From Bacillota bacterium (lineage in GTDB: Bacteria; Bacillota; Proteinivoracia; UBA4975): a stretch of DNA of 8,676 bases. This document shows positions 4,980 through 8,676 of this stretch, one piece after another. The notes beneath the pieces are model-generated. The model saw nothing but the letters and a program-made list of their open reading frames with translations, was not told the DNA's origin and ran no database searches. Each line of letters begins with the position of its first letter. The first letter of the stretch is position 1. Position numbers and translations under genes: made by a program. The stretch covers positions 1-8,676 of the forward strand of contig JAAYHI010000100.1 of the NCBI GenBank assembly GCA_012727415.1, given 5' to 3'.

Positions 4980-5936
4980 ATGTTTATGGGAAAAAATAAA
5001 GATGTCGCTTTTTTGTATCGTGTTGCCAAGATGTATTATCAAGAAGGTCTGTCTCAACAGCAAATTGCCGAACAATTAAATACTTCACGGACTCAGATAT
5101 CCCGATCCCTAGACAAAGCGCGGAAACTCGGAATCGTTGAAATTAAAGTTGCTCCTCCGAGCGACCAATATAGTACTACCCTTGCTCGCTCTATTGAGGA
5201 AATGTTTGGCCTTGAAAAAGCACTGATTATGCCTTCGTATAATCATCTGGATGAGGACCAGCTCATCGATGATCTGGCCAGTTTCAGCGCCAGCTATTTG
5301 CCCGACTTGTTGGAGGGGTGCAATTTTATTGGCATTGGCTGGGGGCGGACCCTTTACAGAATACCGCAGCATCTCCCTGAAATGCCTGCCTACTGGGAAA
5401 GGACCTTCGTTCCCCTGCTTGGCAACTCAGGACGCAAAAATCGCTACCTGCAAACATCAACGATTGTCAACCGCTTTGGAGATAAATTTCAGGCAGAATG
5501 TTTCTATTTAAATATGCCGGCAGTGCAAAGCAACGAAACACCTTTATCAGAGTATGCAAAGGTCGTCCTGGCTGAACTGGAACAGTATTGGGCTAAGCTG
5601 GACGCCGCTATTTTCAGCACTGGTCCTGCTCTGAGGCAGAGCTACTTTTATATAGACGAGATTACTCCCCAAGTGGCCAAAGAATACAATTATGATTTCA
5701 GTGCCTGCGGTGAAATCTTTATCCAATCCTTCTACCAAGACGGGAGTTCCAGGCAGTTTGAACCCGGGTATAATATGATTGCCCTGGACATTCAACGCCT
5801 TAAAGAAATACCCAACACCATTTTAATAGCTGCGGGAAAACATAAGCGGCACGCAATCTATTGGGCGGCAAAACTTGGATTCTGTAAGATATTAATTACT
5901 GACAGCATTACGGCAGAACTCCTGATAAAAGAATAA
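4980..5936 (+). CDS. SorC/DeoR-family sugar-binding transcriptional regulator
   Basis: 318-residue cytoplasmic DNA-binding protein. Residues about 9-57 form the SorC-type N-terminal helix-turn-helix (YYQEGLSQQQIAEQLNTSRT followed by QISRSLDKARKLGIVEIKV). The rest is the sugar-phosphate-binding domain, with the typical GIGWGRTLYRI motif at about 118-128 and a C-terminal ILIAAGKHKRHAIYWAAKLG segment. Start choice: GGGGAGG at 4967-4973 lies six bases before the ATG at 4980; an in-frame TTG at 4965 overlaps that site and is unlikely. It is transcribed divergently from the PTS operon across a 218-bp control region, so it is the probable local regulator, with the effector likely the phosphorylated product of the PTS. 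Family assignment is firm; direction of control (repressor or activator) and effector are inferred. Confidence 0.92.
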   Translation: MFMGKNKDVAFLYRVAKMYYQEGLSQQQIAEQLNTSRTQISRSLDKARKLGIVEIKVAPPSDQYSTTLARSIEEMFGLEKALIMPSYNHLDEDQLIDDLASFSASYLPDLLEGCNFIGIGWGRTLYRIPQHLPEMPAYWERTFVPLLGNSGRKNRYLQTSTIVNRFGDKFQAECFYLNMPAVQSNETPLSEYAKVVLAELEQYWAKLDAAIFSTGPALRQSYFYIDEITPQVAKEYNYDFSACGEIFIQSFYQDGSSRQFEPGYNMIALDIQRLKEIPNTILIAAGKHKRHAIYWAAKLGFCKILITDSITAELLIKE

Positions 5937-5960
5937 TGTCTTATGCAGCCTTGAAGCAGA

Positions 5961-5992
5961 AAGGCCATGGGGCAGTAATCCCATGGCCTTTT
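5961..5992 (+). terminator. Hairpin terminator after the SorC-family gene, possibly bidirectional
   Basis: A perfect 11-bp stem AAGGCCATGGG (5961-5971) and CCCATGGCCTT (5980-5990) with an 8-base loop, 24 bases after the stop codon, followed by a short T-run. Read on the minus strand the stem is followed by TCTGCTTC, so it may also stop transcripts coming from the DUF2148 gene. The two genes converge here. Confidence 0.7.
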
Positions 5993-6051
5993 AGTTCCGC
6001 CTGATTAATTGAAAAAGTATTTAAAATATGTTTATGCTTTTTCGTTTACGC

Positions 6052-6072
6052 TAAGGCCCTTCCCCGGCCTTA
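6052..6072 (-). other. Small hairpin overlapping the DUF2148 stop codon
   Basis: TAAGGCC (6052-6058) and GGCCTTA (6066-6072) form a 7-bp stem with a 7-base loop. The second arm includes the stop codon of the DUF2148 gene. No U-run follows on the minus strand, so it is not a complete terminator by itself; the stronger hairpin at 5961-5992 is the likelier end. Confidence 0.35.
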
Positions 6073-6594
6073 TCCCCTGTCAAAAAAGATGTTCTTGGCA
6101 GTGATTGATACCGGAATCCCCACGGCAAGGGGGCCGTCAATCCAGCCGTACTTACGAGCAACTGGCCCCACGCGATACATGACGCGGTTATCTATGTTCA
6201 GGATGCTGGCCATTTTTACTGCCGAACCAACTGCAGTGCCCAGGTCAATACTGCGTATGGCACAGACAGGCCCGTCAAATTCAGGCCCCTGGCGCAGATG
6301 AAATTCTGCGCAGGTGTCATATCCGCAAGCGCCACAATTCAGGCTGGCACGGTGTTCGCCGTTCAAAAATATAATCAGCAGCGCATCTGAGTTCAGTACG
6401 TTATTCCCGTCCCTGTCATAATTTTTGCGCTGGCTTTCCTTTCCATATTCTATCATTTGGCGGCCAAACTCCTGCAGTTGTTCTCCATGCAAAATTCGAT
6501 AGCCTATTACATTGTCGCCTCGGGCCTTAGGGGCAGTGACAGCAGCGGCTGCCATCATTTCGGTCATAGTAATAATTGTTTGTTGAATGCTCAA
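6070..6594 (-). CDS. DUF2148 ferredoxin-domain protein
   Basis: 174-residue soluble protein of the DUF2148 family, common in anaerobic bacteria and archaea and of unknown biochemical function. Residues 15-29 (AAAAVTAPKARGDNV) form the family N-terminal signature. Four cysteines, Cys87, Cys90, Cys95 and Cys111 (C-x2-C-x4-C-x15-C in LNCGACGYDTC...GPVC), look like ligands of an iron-sulphur cluster. The C-terminal part has DLGTAVGSAVKMAS, the segment NRVMYRVGPVARKYG and GIPVSITAKNIFFDR, also conserved. The start is TTG at 6594, six bases after AAGGTAGGG (6601-6609); the later ATG at 6567 has no such site. It stands alone between convergent and tandem terminators, so it is probably monocistronic and not part of the sugar operon. 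A redox role is inferred only from the cysteine motif. Confidence 0.88.
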   Translation of the reverse strand: MSIQQTIITMTEMMAAAAVTAPKARGDNVIGYRILHGEQLQEFGRQMIEYGKESQRKNYDRDGNNVLNSDALLIIFLNGEHRASLNCGACGYDTCAEFHLRQGPEFDGPVCAIRSIDLGTAVGSAVKMASILNIDNRVMYRVGPVARKYGWIDGPLAVGIPVSITAKNIFFDRG

Positions 6595-6909
6595 CGTATT
6601 CCCTACCTTTATTAAGCACTATTCAGGTGTCCACAATACAACGGGGAAACAAAACGCGCTTGCATAATGGTATTTTACTAAACCCAGATGGTGTTTCCGG
6701 ATTTCCCTTTGATTATCCCCCTTTTCCCTTAATTATTTTAGTTTCCTCCAGCAGATATTTTACCCTGGGGATTTGTCCTGCCCAGGCGCAGATGCAACCC
6801 ATTGCCAAGACTTTATATAACCAGCGTTGACCGCCAAAATTAAGACCGCAGACAAACTGCTTATAGCCGCAATCCATTGAAACAGCCCGCACAAGCGGGC
6901 TGTCAGCTG
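6595..6909. other. 315-bp gap with a terminator and one doubtful small ORF
   Basis: This stretch holds the ribosome binding site of the DUF2148 gene (6601-6609) and the cvpA terminator (6882-6903). A minus-strand frame of 54 codons runs from ATG 6877 to TAA 6713, beginning MDCGYKQFVCGLNFGGQRW, with four cysteines and a basic end. It has no ribosome binding site, since the terminator stem lies immediately upstream of its ATG, and it resembles no family I recognise. A plus-strand frame at 6576-6830 is equally unsupported. No convincing promoter, riboswitch or RNA gene was seen, although the DUF2148 gene must have a promoter here. Confidence 0.4.
6882..6903 (-). terminator. Terminator at the end of the pheT-zapA-cvpA block
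   Basis: A perfect 9-bp stem ACAGCCCGC (6882-6890) and GCGGGCTGT (6895-6903) with a 4-base loop, starting seven bases after the cvpA stop codon on the minus strand. It is followed by a short TTTCA tail. The GC-rich stem and position make it a good intrinsic terminator despite the short U-run. Confidence 0.65.
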
Positions 6910-7536
6910 TTATGGTTTCAGGGATTCGCGCATCTTGTTGATTGCATCCACTGCACTTTCATAGCGCTGGGGATTAAAGACCCATTCAAATAATCCCGGA
7001 GCAATTTTAAGCAGGACTGGAGCCAACAGCGAGGCTTCCATAAATTCCATGACCTTGGGAAGGGGCAACAGACTGAGAACCCACATGACTACCAGAGTTA
7101 TAACTGCTCCCTTGAGAAAGCCAAAGAGGATTCCTCCCCAGGTGTTCAATTTCCCGAGGACAGGCACTTCGTTGAGAGACTTAAACAAAGAGGACAACAA
7201 CTTCACTGCAATGAGGGTAAGGAAAAACAGGATGACATACCCGAGAAGATTTTGCAAAGCGGCAACCACGTCGGGAATTACCCCCTTCAAAGTGCCCACA
7301 ATCAGATTGGATGCCCCCTGACCCTCAGCCTCGGCAACGACTGCCTTCGTGGCAAACTTCTCCAGGTTTAAAAAGCCTGCAAGCCATCTGCCGACAGTTT
7401 CTCCGTACCTGGAAGCGATAAAAAACGCAACCAGCACCCCGGCAAAGTCAAGTACCTGGCTGACAAAGCCCCGCTTCCAGCCGCGAATGATGCAAAAAGC
7501 CAAAAAAGCAAGGATCAGGAAATCTAAAATATTCAT
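6910..7536 (-). CDS. cvpA: CvpA-family membrane protein
   Basis: 208-residue integral membrane protein of the CvpA family, whose founding member is needed for colicin V production in E. coli; its molecular function is unclear, with links to envelope homeostasis. About four membrane segments are visible: residues 3-17, 26-42, 97-114 and 134-157. Family hallmarks are RGWKRGF after the first segment (18-24) and P-V-L-G-K-L-N-T-W-G-G-I-L-F-G-F-L-K-G (125-143) leading into the last. ATG at 7536 overlaps the zapA stop by four bases (7533-7536), so translation is coupled. The pairing with zapA behind pheT is conserved in Firmicutes, for example B. subtilis pheT-rnhC-zapA-yshB, where the CvpA homologue is YshB. 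It is the last gene before a terminator. Confidence 0.9.
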   Translation of the reverse strand: MNILDFLILAFLAFCIIRGWKRGFVSQVLDFAGVLVAFFIASRYGETVGRWLAGFLNLEKFATKAVVAEAEGQGASNLIVGTLKGVIPDVVAALQNLLGYVILFFLTLIAVKLLSSLFKSLNEVPVLGKLNTWGGILFGFLKGAVITLVVMWVLSLLPLPKVMEFMEASLLAPVLLKIAPGLFEWVFNPQRYESAVDAINKMRESLKP

Positions 7537-7772
7537 CGTTTCTTAGCCCCCCGTGTCGCCTTTTCTTTGGCGCTGTGGATTTCATCTGCTAAATTAATCG
7601 CCGTCACCAGTGCCAGCTGGCTGATACTGAGCTTAGGGTTTTTCTCTGCAAGGGATTTAATCTTGTCATCAACATACTGGGCAAGCTTGTTGATGTATTC
7701 GGGATCATTCTGGGTCCTCAACACAAGGGTATGACCGCCAATCTCAACAGTAACGCGATGATATTCCCCCAT
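7533..7772 (-). CDS. zapA: Cell division protein ZapA
   Basis: 79-residue small cytoplasmic protein that binds FtsZ and promotes bundling of FtsZ filaments in the Z-ring. The N-terminal part (HRVTVEIGGHTLVLRTQNDP, about residues 5-24) is the conserved ZapA head, followed by EYINKLAQYVDDKIKSLAEK and a helical tail (ISQLALVTAINLADEIHSAKEK) that forms the coiled-coil dimer. Length agrees with Firmicute ZapA (about 85). ATG at 7772 follows GGGAGGGGG at a good distance. It lies 69 bp after pheT and overlaps cvpA by four bases. The assignment rests on sequence pattern and the conserved pheT-zapA-cvpA context. Confidence 0.92.
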   Translation of the reverse strand: MGEYHRVTVEIGGHTLVLRTQNDPEYINKLAQYVDDKIKSLAEKNPKLSISQLALVTAINLADEIHSAKEKATRGAKKR

Positions 7773-7809
7773 GTTTCCCCCTCCCTGGATTTGAAAATTC
7801 TTTCATTTC

Positions 7810-7838
7810 ATTCTACCCGAAAAAACGTGGCAGCACAA
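7810..7838 (-). promoter_or_regulatory. Possible promoter for zapA-cvpA
   Basis: In the pheT-zapA gap the minus strand has TAGAAT (7815-7810), one base from the -10 consensus, 17 bp after TTGTGC (7838-7833), which matches the -35 consensus at only three positions. It could give zapA-cvpA transcription independent of pheT. The weak -35 box leaves it tentative. Confidence 0.3.
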
Positions 7839-7841
7839 GCA

Positions 7842-8676
7842 TCAGCTGCGCAATCTTGCCCCGGCCTCTTCCAGGCGACAGATTATTTTCTCCACCAGCT
7901 TTTGCACCTCTTTTTCTTCTAAGGTCCGCTGCGGGTGCCTGAAGGCCAACGAAAAGGCCAGGCTCTTACCCTGGGGATCCAAATTGCCTCCGGTGTAGAC
8001 ATCAAAGCATTCCAGCTCCTCCAGCAACTCTCCTCCAGCCCCCCGGATAACAGCCAGTAAAGTTCCTGCCTCTGTCTCGACATTGGTCTCCACCGCCAGG
8101 TCACGGCGAACCGCGGGGTAGCGGGAGGGCGGTGCAAAGCCGCCAATTTGCCGGGAATGTTGGACCAAGGCAAGGAAATCCAAATCAAAGACCATTACTT
8201 CTGCATCCAGCTTCCAGTTGGCAGTGATGGCGGGGTGTACCTGACCGAAATGGCCCAAACAAATTCCGCCGGCATACACTGCGGCGCAGCGGCCTGGATG
8301 CAGCTGGCAATGGGGCTCACGGCAAAACTGTGCCTCAATGCCCAGGTCGGCCAACAGCTGCTGGACAACACCTTTGACGGCAAAGAAATCGTAGTCGGCG
8401 CCGGGCTGCTGCCAATGCCGGGGCTCTTTCCCTGCCAAAGCGCCTGCAACCCTTAGCGTCTGGCTGGGCAGGGGATCGCCCCCTTGAGCCTTGTAGATAT
8501 TGCCAACCTCGAAGACAGCCACTGACTCCAGACCGTGGGAAATATTGTAGTTAACTGTTTCCAGGAGAGAAGGCAACATGCTGCCCCGCATTTTTGAGGC
8601 CTCCCTGGTCAGGGGATTGGATATTTCCACCCCATGTTCTGCCCGGCTCTTTTCCTCCGCCTCGGGACTTATAAAT
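7842..8676 (-). CDS. pheT: Phenylalanyl-tRNA synthetase beta subunit, C-terminal part
   Basis: The last 277 residues of PheT; the frame is open to the right edge, so the GTG at 8630 is an internal codon and the gene continues outside. PheT pairs with PheS as an alpha2-beta2 enzyme that charges tRNA-Phe. The fragment starts in the synthetase-like core: VEISNPLTREASKMRGSMLP and LLETVNYNISHG correspond to the conserved NPLxxExxxMRxSLLPGLL region. The last 95 or so residues, from PPSRYPAVRRDLAVETN onward, form the ferredoxin-fold anticodon-binding domain (FDX-ACB), with SLAFSLAFRHPQRTLEEKEV near the end. Full bacterial PheT is about 800 residues, so roughly the final third is present. zapA and cvpA follow, as expected in Firmicutes. 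Confidence 0.95.
   Translation of the reverse strand, partial: FISPEAEEKSRAEHGVEISNPLTREASKMRGSMLPSLLETVNYNISHGLESVAVFEVGNIYKAQGGDPLPSQTLRVAGALAGKEPRHWQQPGADYDFFAVKGVVQQLLADLGIEAQFCREPHCQLHPGRCAAVYAGGICLGHFGQVHPAITANWKLDAEVMVFDLDFLALVQHSRQIGGFAPPSRYPAVRRDLAVETNVETEAGTLLAVIRGAGGELLEELECFDVYTGGNLDPQGKSLAFSLAFRHPQRTLEEKEVQKLVEKIICRLEEAGARLRS

Noticed and set aside
6576..6830. Plus-strand frame of 84 codons in the gap before cvpA
   Set aside because: No ribosome binding site, no recognisable domain, and it overlaps the start of the well-supported DUF2148 gene on the other strand.
7842..8630. A complete 262-residue protein starting at GTG 8630
   Set aside because: The frame stays open to the window edge and the residues upstream continue the PheT sequence, so this is an internal codon of a truncated pheT.

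Overview
The window looks like chromosomal DNA of an anaerobic Bacillota (Firmicutes) member, perhaps of the Negativicutes or Peptococcaceae type. This is inference from strong GGAGG ribosome binding sites, TTG/GTG starts, moderate base composition, a pheT-zapA-cvpA block typical of Firmicutes, a DUF2148 ferredoxin-like protein common in anaerobes, and a SorC-type regulator beside a PTS operon. No rRNA, tRNA, CRISPR array or insertion sequence was seen.

Left and centre (about 1-4761, all minus strand): one long operon for uptake and oxidation of a polyol or related sugar through a glucitol-family phosphotransferase system (PTS). In transcription order it encodes a zinc-dependent MDR alcohol dehydrogenase, a D-2-hydroxyacid dehydrogenase (4-nt overlap), a GutM-like protein, the SrlA-type IIC membrane subunit, the C-terminal membrane half of SrlE as its own gene, the N-terminal IIB half of SrlE as its own gene, the IIA phosphocarrier, and the first 27 codons of a homoserine-dehydrogenase-like Rossmann oxidoreductase that runs off the left edge. 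Two points are unusual. SrlE, one protein in E. coli, is split with the order of its halves inverted. No SDR-type sorbitol-6-phosphate dehydrogenase is seen, but three other oxidoreductases are.

Centre (4762-4979): a divergent control region with a good promoter in each direction, a 17/18-bp direct repeat that is a candidate operator pair, and a leader in the minus-strand transcript that could form alternative hairpins near the first ribosome binding site. The SorC-family regulator (4980-5936, plus) reads away from the operon and probably controls it in response to a phosphorylated sugar. A hairpin terminator follows it.

Right (6070-8676, all minus strand): a DUF2148 protein with a four-cysteine Fe-S-type motif, a roughly 315-bp mostly non-coding gap holding the cvpA terminator, then cvpA, zapA (4-nt overlap) and the C-terminal third of pheT. 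These last three are housekeeping genes in a conserved arrangement, so the sugar operon sits beside stable core chromosome.

Model (inference): the substrate crosses the membrane through the IIC and split IIC2 subunits and is phosphorylated by IIA then IIB. The phospho-polyol is then oxidised by the MDR dehydrogenase and further processed by the 2-hydroxyacid dehydrogenase and the truncated oxidoreductase. The substrate cannot be fixed from sequence and need not be sorbitol.
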